Shown here: piece by piece, positions 35,283 to 44,285 of the stretch
How the letters are laid out: the number at the start of each line of letters is the position of its first letter
Numbering within the stretch: position 1 is the stretch's first letter
Assembly: GCA_038373865.1 (NCBI GenBank)
Contig: JAXGGA010002892.1
Span: 1-64,000, forward strand
Direction: 5' to 3'
DNA: 64,000 bases
Source of the DNA: Uloborus plumipes
Taxonomy: Eukaryota; Arthropoda; Arachnida; Araneae; Uloboridae
Program-made: the position numbers and the translations under genes
Notes under the pieces: model-generated
Database searches by the model: none
Seen by the model: the letters and a program-made list of their open reading frames with translations, nothing else
Told to the model about the DNA's origin: nothing

Positions 35283-38257
35283 GGTATACGCCCAAAATGT
35301 CGCGGCCGAAATGTCGCGGCCAAAATGTCGCCGAGCCAAAATGTCGCGGGCTAAAATGTCGCGGGCAAAAATGTCGCCGGTCCAAAATGTCGCCGAGCCA
35401 AAATGTCGCTGGCCAAAATGTCGCCGGTCCAAAATGTCGCGGGCTAAAATGTCGCGGGCAAAAATGTCGCCGGTCCAAAATGTCGCCGAGTCAAAATGTC
35501 GCGGGCTAAAATGTCGCGGGCCAAAATGTCGCCGGTCCAAAACGTCGCCGAGCCAAAATGTCGCGGGCCAAAATGTCGCCGGTCCAAAATGTCGCCGAGC
35601 CAAAATGTCGCGGGCTAAAATGTCGCCGGTCAAAAATGTCGCCGGGCCAAAATGTCGCCGGTCAAAAATGTCGCCGATCAAAAATGTCGCCGGTCCAAAA
35701 TGTCGCCGGTCCAAAATGTCGCAGGTCAAAAATGTCGCCGATCAAAAATGTCGTGGGCCAAAATGTCGCCAGTTCAAATGTCGTCAGACAAAAATGTAGA
35801 AGGTCCGATATTGATACAGTTAGTATCAAAAATTAAAATATATGAAAAGGCTTTTTTACACCGAATTAGCAAAAAATTGCAATTGCTGTTGATGAACGTG
35901 TGCGTTAACGATAGTATGGACTAAAATTTTTGAAAATACTAAAAAAAATTTACCCTTTCGGCTTGTAACTGTTTCGAGCGCTTTCCAAGAAACAAATAGT
36001 TTTCAAACAAGCGTACGTTATTTATTTACAATAGCTTATTTCACCGTAACTCGCTATCTACCAACTTAAAAACGAATAGATTAGCAGCTTAAGCCAAGTT
36101 TAATTGATATCAAAAGGAAAATTTGTGTGTTAAAAAAGAAGTTGAAGAACAGTGAAATGAATAAGACAGATATACAATGTTTGAAACTTGGTCTCTGTTA
36201 AAATTTCTTACATGATCGAAAGCAAGTCTATATTATTTAAATAATAGAGGTCTTTTTATTTTCTTCTTCATAAAATGTGTAAAAGAAAGTATTGGATCAG
36301 TGAAAAATTGTCAATTTGGAAGAATTTACACTTCTGACGTGTGAGGAATTCAATTTTATCGTTTATTTTTTTAAGGGAAAATGTGTAAGTGTGTATCTGC
36401 GTGACCCATTTTTTGGGGGCGACTCTACCACAAAACTTAGTGCGTGAATTAGAATGAAATTTGGTACATACATGTACCAACCAATATGTGATTCAGTGCT
36501 GATTGGTTTTTGCCGCCAGTTCTTCCAAGTTTTTACATGCAAGAATGTAATGGAACGTTTTCAGCATAGCGTGATTAATGTCTGAAGAAGGTTCAAACGA
36601 AATAAAATAAAAATTGGCCCATAGGAAGCCTTCAGAAGATACGCCACATCATCGAGGAAGCAGAGCAATTGAACTTTTTATTTTTCATTATTTGTGAGTG
36701 ATGTATATCAAGAAGTAATGCAAGTATTCAGACAAAATTTTGTTTGTAGAATGGTCTTAAAGGGAGAGATGCTTATTCATTTCTGGCGTTAATCAGCTCA
36801 GACATGATTCTGTACCTTCGTTACAATCAGTATTTAAATGTGGAGTTGAATATAATACCATTTTTTCTCTTGACATTTCACCTCCCCTTCCACCACTCAG
36901 TTGTTACAAAGAAAGCAATAATTCCATGAACTAATTTGATTTCAAACGTCCCCAAACAACCCTTAAAGAAAATGTTCTATAAGAAAATTGCCGGCTACGC
37001 GGTGATTAAACGGTATTCCGTTTTTGCAAAAAAAAAATGCCTTTACAGCAAATTTATTTGTTTAATTTCTTTGTGTGAAAAAAAAAGAAATAATCCTAAA
37101 TATAGTTTAAAAAAACTAAAAAATACGCTTTTAGAGTAAATCAAATTCAAAAGAAGATTTTGAAAACTGTTGAATATCCGCTAAGTTTACATGCACTTAT
37201 AGTATGCATTTTGTGGACGATCGATGCCCAACTCAGAACTAATGTCAAATGCACTTATTATACATCAACATGCAATATAGTTTAGCCTTTAGTAATAATA
37301 ATGGTATTAAACATATTACTTTTATACGTTTGTAAAGAACGTGAATTTTATTTTTGACTCAGAGTTACATACATACAAACGAACAAACAAAAAAACCTAC
37401 TTGTGAAACTAGTAAAAGCGTATTAAAAAAGGAAGAAATTTAGCGTCTCTGGGCCCTAAGTACAGCCCTGAAAAAACTATGGCATTATTTTGGTACTGAA
37501 ATAATTTAAGCTTTAGAAGAAATCAATTTAGTTACATTTTTGTTAATAACTTAAGCTAATTTTCTAAGCTGCTACGTTTAAAAAAAGTTACTAAACAGGT
37601 GTATTTATCATATCGTGACAAGCTTATTAGTAAAATTGAGTTACATAATTAAGCTGCATTGAATTTGTGAATTACTGGAAACATTCAATCTGTATTATAC
37701 ACTTACGTCATTTTGGAACGGATATATTTTGGACCGGCGACATTTTTGACCGGTGACATTCTGTACCGGCGACATTTTTGACCGGCGACATTCTGGACCG
37801 GCGATATTTTGGACCGGCGACATTTTAGACCGGCGACATTTTTGATCGGCGACATTTTTGACCGGCGACATTTTTGATCGGCGACATTCTGGCCCGGCGA
37901 CATTTTTGACCGGCGACATTTTGACCACGCGACATTTTGGCCCACGACATTTTGGACCGGCGACATTTTGGCCCGCGACATTTTGGCTCGGCGACATTTT
38001 GGACCGGCGACATTTTGGACCGGCGACATTTTAGCCCGCGACATTTTGGCTCGGCGACATTTTGGACCGGCGACATTTTGGCCCGCGACATTTTGGCTCG
38101 GCGATATTTTCGACCGGCGACATTTTGGCCCGCGACATTTTGGCTCGGCGACATTTTGGACCGGCGACATTTTGGCCCGCGACATTTTAGCCCGCGACAT
38201 TTTGGCCGCGACATTTTGGCCCGCGACATTTCGGCCGCGACATTTTGACCCCAAACC
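35283..38257. mobile_element. Foldback element with arms of 16-bp tandem repeats
   Basis: Identical 8-mers ATACTGCC flank the element (35275-35282, 38258-38265). The ends GGTATACGCC and GGTTTGGGGT (reverse) precede a shared CAAAATGTCGCGGCCGAAAT. Each arm (35283-35795 and about 37720-38257) is roughly 30 units of a 16-bp repeat such as AAAATGTCGCCGGTCC or AAAATGTCGCGGGCTA, inverted between arms. The 1.9-kb interior holds no transposase and includes a copy of the AT-rich dispersed family. This is the architecture of Drosophila FB / Galileo-like foldback elements; the family itself is not recognised. Confidence 0.88.
37050..37430 (+). repeat. AT-rich dispersed family, intact site copy
   Basis: Inside the foldback element. 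It runs through TAGTTTAGCCTTTAGTAATA and on through GGTATTAAACATATTAC without interruption, giving the empty counterpart of the hAT insertion site. Confidence 0.7.
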
Positions 38258-38676
38258 ATACTGCCATCCAGTGAGAAATTTTCAAGCCAATTTTGAAAAT
38301 ATTGAAGTTTGTAATGCTCCAATAGAGTAAATCTTTATTTTAATATTCCCAAAAGCTTTTAAAAATTATTCAAGTTTAGAAAATTAGAACTAATTAATAA
38401 TAGATTAATATAATTCCAACTTAATTGATACTTTATATTTATTCACTAGCCGGGTACCCGGCCCTGCCCGGGTTTTGGCCGGGTATGGTGTTTTAGTGAT
38501 ACTCGTTCATGAATTTTTCAACATTAAAGTGCATATCTATACACACAATGGCTACTTCTGTAAACAATGGCAATTTTTTCTGACTGGACAAACTAAAAAT
38601 CTGTATTACACACCTTAAATACAAATGCAAGCTACAAATAATGTTTAGGTAAATCGGAAATCTTATAAGCTTGGTA

Positions 38677-39616
38677 CAGGGTGCGGCGGAGAAACTTGCA
38701 GACTTGAAAAGTCAACTAAGGGAAAAGTACATCATGTATCAGTTTACTACTTTTTATAAGATATGGTACCTATTCTGAATTTTTATATTACTTAGATTTA
38801 AAAACTACATCGGGAAGAATGACGGCCCCTGTTAATGATGCACTCTTGTACCCTAGATTTGTTGCACTCTTTCGAGCATATCGACTGATGGGATGTTGGT
38901 GATAGCAAGCCGGATGTTGTTCTGCAGGCGTTGCACAATCCGGGGCTTGTCGTTGTAAACGATCGATTTGAGATACCCCCATAAAAAATAGTCACAGAGT
39001 GTCAAATCGGAAGAGCGGGCCGGCCACGGTACGTCACCTTTCAAAGAGGCGTTATTACTCAACTGGAGAGCGCAAAAACGACTCCCTCATTTTTTCAACG
39101 TTTTCTAGGATTCTGGAAATCCGTTGACCTCCTGGGCCTCTGATTGCCACACTCACTTTCCCTGAATGTTTTCACCCACAAAACAGAAGATTCCCTGCCA
39201 GGAATGGGAACAACGGGCTGAATTTTGAACTGAGTTCGGAAGGCACGTTGAGTGGCGACCACCGAAAGATTATTTGAAAAGTAAGACTCGGCGGCGAACG
39301 CTCGTTGCTCCTTTGTCCAATGCATGGCGACAACTAAACTATGAGATAACAAAACTTCAGGACCCTCTCTTTAAAATGAGACTCTTCCCACTCCTTGCTA
39401 ATTAGCATCGGATGAATCCGGCGATAAATTATTAAATCTGGCAACCCACAGAATTATCATTGTATGATTGGATTATTTGGCGATTTTAAGCTAAATTATT
39501 GCAACCCTACTACATTATTAAGCTACAGTCTGAAAAAAATCGCCAAACCCGGACCCTAAAGTAGGATTTTACCTTAGCATCCAATTTAAATCAGCAAGTT
39601 TCTCTGCCACACCCTG
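38677..39616 (-). mobile_element. Internally deleted mariner-type element, 940 bp
   Basis: Terminal repeats CAGGGTGCGGCGGAGAAACT and CAGGGTGTGGCAGAGAAACT (reverse end) are flanked by TA at 38675-38676 and 39617-39618. About 400 bp shorter than a typical 1.3-kb mariner. It contains broken transposase frames on the minus strand. Confidence 0.85.
38788..39352 (-). pseudogene. Broken mariner-type transposase
   Basis: The first frame (39352-39095) begins near W-T-K-E-Q-R-A-F and contains V-V-A-T-Q-R-A-F-R, the N-terminal helix-turn-helix region common in arthropod mariner-type transposases (DUF4817-like). A second frame (39062-38853) contains P-W-P-A-R-S-S-D-L and C-D-Y-F-L-W-G-Y, the conserved stretch around the last catalytic Asp. 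A further 64-65-codon frame overlaps to 38788. The middle, with the first catalytic Asp residues, is deleted and frames are shifted, so no active enzyme is made. Confidence 0.8.
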
Positions 39617-40676
39617 TAAATTAAAATAAATATCTTTTTACAATATCAATCGCACTGGAGTCAAGTATTTTCAAACATTACACGTAAAATAAGTCCCATC
39701 ATTAGTTTATATCCTTGTGACTACATTGGTGAAAACATCTTATGTACCTAACTTGGAAATTTTTTGACTATAAACATTTTCTGTTCTCTAACTATTGCCA
39801 AAATCAATTCTCTTTTTATTTAATCCGTTAGCGATTATTGGCATAAATGAATCTAAAAATCCTAAGAAAGCTATAAATTTCATACTTACTCCAGAGAAGC
39901 CTTGGTTCACATTTTCATCACGATTACTATTAATATTATTGTTACCAGGCAACCAAATTTTTGCAACAATGCACTGAAAATTTAATCATTTAATGGGGAA
40001 ACTACATGAAATTTACTATTTTCCATAATAACTTTTTTAAACTAAGCTTTTTAGAAATAAATTATAGCTTATCCTGCTCTCTGTTACTGTAGCTATCTAA
40101 CGGTGCAAAAATGGTTAAAATCGGTCCAGTAGTTTGGAAGATTACCCCGGACATACGGTTTCAGAAGTAGTCTTTTATGTATATAGATTTAATGTAATTT
40201 CATTTTAAAAATAATTTTTTTTCTAAAATTTTGACAAAATAAATAAAATATTTTAAACAATGCATAAGTTAAATTCAGTGGGATTTTTGTTCTAAGAACT
40301 ATCATATGGAGGTCTATTCTAATGATCAGTTCATATGTCAGGGTTCGAATTTACTGCTGGTTCATTGGTTCCAGACCAGTAAAACTCGACTCGAATCACC
40401 ATAAAAATAATAAACAATCCAAGGACCACCATTTTTTTAAAGCAAAAAAAATGTGGTTAATGATTTAAGGTGGACCAGTGATGTCTGTTAACCAGTATAT
40501 ATTCCTGTTCACTGATCGAGAAGACCAGTAAAATTTTGTAATGATTTCTAACACTGTACCGCTGTATGTCAATGATTTTTTAAAAAACAATTGGTACTCG
40601 GTACTCGGCCGAGCAGTGAAAGGCCGAGTACTGGGTACTCGGCTACTCGGCCAAAGTGCTACTCGGTGCATCCCTA

Positions 40677-40800
40677 GTATTAAATATATTACTTTTATAT
40701 TTGTGAAGAACGTGAATTTTATCTTTTACTCAGAGTTACAAACAAACAAGTAAGCAAACCCACATGTGAAACAAAAAAACCGTCTTAAAAAATAAACGAC
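40677..40800 (+). repeat. AT-rich dispersed family, right half after the hAT
   Basis: Continues the copy interrupted at 35025: GTATTAAATATATTACTTTT, AAGAACGTGAATTTTATC and CACATGTGAAAC. Confidence 0.68.
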
Positions 40801-41085
40801 TTCTACTGCGAAATAAAACATTTTTGGAGAAACTTCCCCGAATTAAAAACCAATGTGTTTTTTCTTCTTTTTAAATTTTCGAGATACAATGGAAAAGTGA
40901 GAAATAACAAGGTGAGATGAAAAGAGGTATTTCTAACAAAATTGACACTTGAAGCTCTCAGCACCGAGTATTAACTAATGTTGGAAATGGCCGGATTGCG
41001 CATGGGACGTGGGGTATGGGAAGTGGGGGCATGGCGCAGACAGCGCACTGAAATTTTTAGGGGGTGGTAGTTTGAAGTATCTTAA

Positions 41086-41390
41086 GGCCGGAATTCGAGT
41101 GAAACACGGACGATCGCAATTCACCATTGCAATCGTAAATTCCCAAATTTGGATTCAAGTGAAACGTTACATTCGCTACGAGATGCTATTCTATCGTAAT
41201 TCGACTTCCAGTAGCGATTGCAATTCTTCGAGGCGATCGCAATAGAACAAAATTGCAATCGCTACTTCAAGTCGAATTACATTAGAATCGCATCTCGTAG
41301 CGATTGTAACGTTTCACTTGAATCCAAATTTGGGAATATGCGATTGTATTGGTGAGTTGCGATCGCCCGTGTTTCACTTGAATTCCTGCC
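41086..41390. mobile_element. Palindromic Harbinger-like MITE, 305 bp
   Basis: Ends GGCCGGAATTCGAGTGAAAC and GGCAGGAATTCAAGTGAAAC (reverse) are flanked by TAA on both sides (41083-41085, 41391-41393). The two halves are reverse complements almost to the centre near 41238, so the whole element is one long hairpin. A three-base TAA duplication points to PIF/Harbinger. It lies about 370 bp downstream of exon 1, within intron 1. Confidence 0.8.
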
Positions 41391-41762
41391 TAAGTCTCTT
41401 TAATTACGGTGGAACATCGTTCTTAGGGGGGGGGGAGCATGGTGATTCATAGAAGGTTAGGGGATGCGCCCTAAACTTTTGATGAATTCTCTTTGTGATT
41501 AGTTAAATTTAATTTGGTTCTTTTTATTTCTTTGATTCTTTATTTAATGTTTTTCTGTCTTTTTCTTTTCATCAAAAGTAACTAAGCGAAAGGCAACATG
41601 TCGAGCATAAATATTTTGAAACGATATTGTTTAATATTTTAAATTTGAAAAAAATATTCATATACGGAAAACAGAATCTCACTAGATCATGTGTGCAACA
41701 TGATTATTGACATTTCGGATCAAAAATATAATTATCATTGGAACTAAAAAAAAAGTACTTAC

Positions 41763-41820
41763 TGCAACAGGCGGAAACTGTGAATAAGACAAATAAAGCA
41801 CGTGTAATTAGATTATCCAT
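41763..41820 (-). CDS. Exon 1: start codon and signal peptide
   Basis: ATG at 41820-41818 opens 19 codons reading MDNLITRALFVLFTVSACC, a short polar start followed by a hydrophobic stretch and small residues, as in a eukaryotic signal peptide. The exon ends after the first base of a codon, directly before the donor GTAAGT. This phase-1 end matches the two-base start of exon 2. The ATG is followed by G at +4. The product should therefore enter the secretory pathway. No other part of the gene has a comparable hydrophobic leader. Confidence 0.75.
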
Positions 41821-41960
41821 GGAAGACAGCAAAATGTAGAACCGACTTGCAAAAAACAAACTTTCCCTGCTAAAATGTCAGAATTAAGACAATAAAAACA
41901 TTCCCATGCCTATCGCAGCGGAGAAATATTTCACGTTCGACTGAGTCAAGTATAACAAAT
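41821..41960 (-). promoter_or_regulatory. 5' UTR and possible initiator of the VWC gene
   Basis: Upstream of the start codon the minus strand carries an arthropod-type initiator match TCAGT at 41944-41940, about 120 nt before the ATG. No convincing TATA box lies at -30. A non-coding upstream first exon cannot be excluded, so this is only a candidate. Confidence 0.25.
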
Positions 41961-42646
41961 GTTCTCCTCTGACGCAAGCCAGCAACTATCAACACACGCC
42001 TAAATGGCAATTTCCTGTTCGTTTCCACTTTCCATCACCACTGCTGGACGGCAAAAAAGAGTCTGTTGGCGACTTTCTGGGTTACCATCAGCGATTATTT
42101 CGAGCCAGCCAAGGTCAAGACGTAATTGATGTGATCGCGTAATGAAGAAATGGCTAATTGGGTATTGGAATAATGGCGCGATTCGATTTTAAGATTTTGA
42201 TTGATTGCAATATTGGATTCCTTTGAGTTGTGCTGCTTTGGGATGTTGGGGAGGGGATGTTGTTGTAGGTTTTTAAAAGTGAAAATTGTTGTTTTCATTT
42301 TTATTTTATTTTACTTTTTCTGATGTGTGGGGAAAACCGCAGTTGATTGGCAGGTTTATCTTCAAAACCTTGACATTATGCTTATGTAACAAAAATAGAA
42401 AATATTATGAAGAGCAGTGGCGGAGCAACATCATAATTCAGAGCAAGCGAGTGAATTTTGTGAATCGAATCCCCCTCCCTTTCTCCATCCGGTTAAAAAT
42501 GGCTGTTCAAGAAAAGAAAACTATAATCGCATTTTCCCAGAAAAGTCACCCTTATCAAATCCACTGATCAATCAACTTCGTGTCTGGCGTTTCAAAATTA
42601 ACTTTCAGTTTTTTACTCTGTTTTTTCTGTGGAGCGGACCTATAAG

Positions 42647-43022
42647 CAGACGCGGATGCAGGGGGGGGGGGTCATGGGGATCACGACCCCTTCCTTAAGA
42701 GACCAAATATAGCCTGAAACTGCATTTTTAGGACTTTTATTTCGAAAAAATTAGTAAATACCCCTCGTTTTAGCACAAAATTTGTAATTTGACTCAGGGA
42801 CGTCATTTCGAATTTTTCCGGGGGGGGGACAAGGGTGCATACACAATGCAAAATTTACCAAAGAGTGGCAAAAACCACGTCCACTTATATGCCATTACAT
42901 TGAGTTCCCAAAGTCGGGGGGGGGGCAATTGACCCCCCTGCCCCCCTAAATGACGGGCCTGCTTTGACCCCTTCCTTTGGGAAAATGACCACTGCCTGAA
43001 CCAGAAGCTGGATCCGCCCTTG
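42647..43022. mobile_element. hAT-type MITE, 376 bp
   Basis: Identical 8-mers CCTATAAG flank it (42639-42646, 43023-43030). Ends read CAGACGCGGATGCAGGG and CAAGGGCGGATCCAGCT (reverse). It lies upstream of the VWC gene and carries a second MITE inside (42795-42961). Confidence 0.82.
42795..42961. mobile_element. Nested hAT-type MITE, 167 bp
   Basis: Ends CAGGGACGTCATTT and CAGGCCCGTCATTT (reverse). Flanks ATTTGACT and CTTTGACC share TTTGAC, consistent with an aged 8-bp duplication. Inside the element at 42647-43022. Confidence 0.6.
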
Positions 43023-43177
43023 CCTATAAGTAACGTAAAAATAATACGTAAAAGTGTACTTAAACTTGTCATCTTCTGGCAAACTAGTAATGTTTTTAAA
43101 TTTCCTTAATTCACAAATTTTTCTATCTGAACATTTATGACTTTATATAATTGAGCTTGAGTGTAAAGGGTGACTAA

Positions 43178-43807
43178 GTGTACCCAAGGGGAGGTGCACA
43201 ACTAGACTATGCTCAGATCCTGCATACCAAACTAGAAGCTGAGTTTTTGAGCTATGCGACACACATACATACGCACATACAACGCACATACATACGTACA
43301 TACAGACGTCATGAGAAAACTCGTCGTAATTAACTCGGGGGTAGTTGAAAAGGATTTTTCGGCTGCTTATATGTTGGTAGGTACATATGCACATGCTGAC
43401 AGGTCGAAAAAAATACTAAACATTCATTCGGGGGTGAGCAAAATCAAAATTTAGACTCAAATTTGAGTGATTTTACTTCCTTTTACGTAGTAAAGGAAGT
43501 ATTGTGATCGCGAAAAAAAAAAAATCACTCAAATTTGGATCTAAATTTTGATTTTGCTCACCCCCGAATGAATGTTCAGTAGTTTTTTCGACCTGTCAGC
43601 ACGTGCATATGTACCTACCAACATATAAGCAGCAGAAAAATCCTTTTCAACCACCCCCGAGTTAATTACGACGAGTTTTCTCGAGACGTCTGTATATACG
43701 TATGTGCGTATGTGTGTCGCATAACTCCAAAACTATATGCCGTAGAAGCTTCTAGCTTGGTATGTAGGTTCTGAGGATGGTCTAGTTGTGCACCTCCCCT
43801 TGTGGTT
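43178..43807. repeat. Inverted duplication around a short hairpin
   Basis: The segment 43178-43469 is the reverse complement of 43520-43807, with strong identity over about 290 bp. At the centre sits the hairpin TACTTCCTTTTACGTAGTAA plus AGGAAGTA. Both arms share TCGTCGTAATTAACTCGGGG (or its complement), TACATACG-type microsatellites and GTGCACCTCCCCTTG. Confidence 0.75.
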
Positions 43808-44285
43808 GCATTCGAATGTTCCCAAGGGGATGTTTTACCTATTTTTTGGGGTAAATCAGTGTTAATTTCAATGCAGACTCAAGTGATATGAATTGGCGCG
43901 ACCACTTGGCGATATATCGCCAAGCTTTTGGTCGCCAAGTGCTTGACTCCAACTTGGCAACATATCGCCAACTTGGCGACAAATTTGAGAAAAAAATATT
44001 TTTTGAATTTGGGTTCAACTTGGCGCTATTGCGATATTTTGCGAAAAATTCACTGAATGATATTAAAATCAGCAATATTTAGAAAATTAGTAACCATTGT
44101 AAAATATTTTTTGCATTGTTTCGTGGCAGATAAGGGAAGTAAATATTTGAATTGTTACCTTGCTCACTCCAAGCACTTTTTTTAACACTTAAGGCAACTA
44201 CTAAGCAAAAAGAAGTAGTGTGGGGTCCATACCAGATTTTTTATTTCGTGATCACAATACTTCCTTTACTACGTAAAAGGAAGTA
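43474..44285. mobile_element. Hairpin-ended element, 812 bp
   Basis: The left end TACTTCCTTTTACGTAGTAA, continuing to AAGTATTGTGATCGCG, recurs as an inverted copy at the right end (44247-44285). Each end is itself a hairpin. The interior includes TATATCGCCAAG-type repeats near 43900-43985. A truncated relative lies at 23458-23610. Class uncertain; Helentron/HINE-like is possible. Confidence 0.65.

Larger units (their letters stand above)
38447..40190 (+). repeat. Interspersed repeat split by a mariner relic
   Basis: Head CTAGCCGGGTACCCGGCCCT; tail includes TCGGTCCAGTAGTTTGGAAG and ends GTCTTTTATGTATATAGATT. Such heads and tails are widespread in invertebrate genomes; class left open (SINE/RTE-like or other). 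The mariner element at 38677-39616 interrupts it. Confidence 0.5.
35026..40676. mobile_element. hAT-superfamily element, 5.65 kb with nested insertions
   Basis: Both ends read TAGGGATGCACCGAGTA and are flanked by the identical 8-mer GTATTAAA (35018-35025, 40677-40684), the hallmark of hAT. Subterminal regions are rich in (T)ACTCGG repeats in both orientations, likely transposase-binding sites. After removing a foldback element (35283-38257) and an interspersed repeat with a mariner relic (38447-40190), under 1 kb of hAT sequence remains, so the original was non-autonomous. No transposase is recognised. Confidence 0.88.
1685..41820 (-). other. Whole gene: secreted VWC-domain protein, 13 coding exons
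   Basis: Hand-built gene model on the minus strand. Thirteen coding exons join in frame (58+39+159+204+24+225+66+81+282+141+213+93+23 = 1608 nt, 535 residues plus TGA). Every intron begins GT, ends AG and is phase 1. Domain order: signal peptide (1-19), sequon-bearing linker (20-32), divergent VWC-like half domain (33-85), VWC 1 (86-153), acidic 8-residue insert (154-161), VWC 2 (162-236), linker with two N-glycosylation sequons (237-258), Cys module A (259-286), acidic linker (287-497), Cys module B (498-528), seven-residue tail. VWC domains are known from extracellular matrix and BMP-modulating proteins such as chordin and kielin relatives; a binding or matrix role is inferred. No paralogue name is recognised. 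Extra symmetric exons, especially in the 22.7-kb intron 1, could have been missed without breaking the frame. Confidence 0.8.

Noticed and set aside
35283..35795. CRISPR-like regular repeats
   Set aside because: Units are contiguous 16-mers without unique spacers, in a eukaryotic mobile element.
35244..38330. Long open frames of 160-183 codons on both strands with repeated K-C-R-R-S-K-M-S-P and R-H-F-G-P-A-T-F patterns
   Set aside because: They are translations of the 16-bp tandem repeat in all frames, which happens to lack stops; no independent coding evidence.
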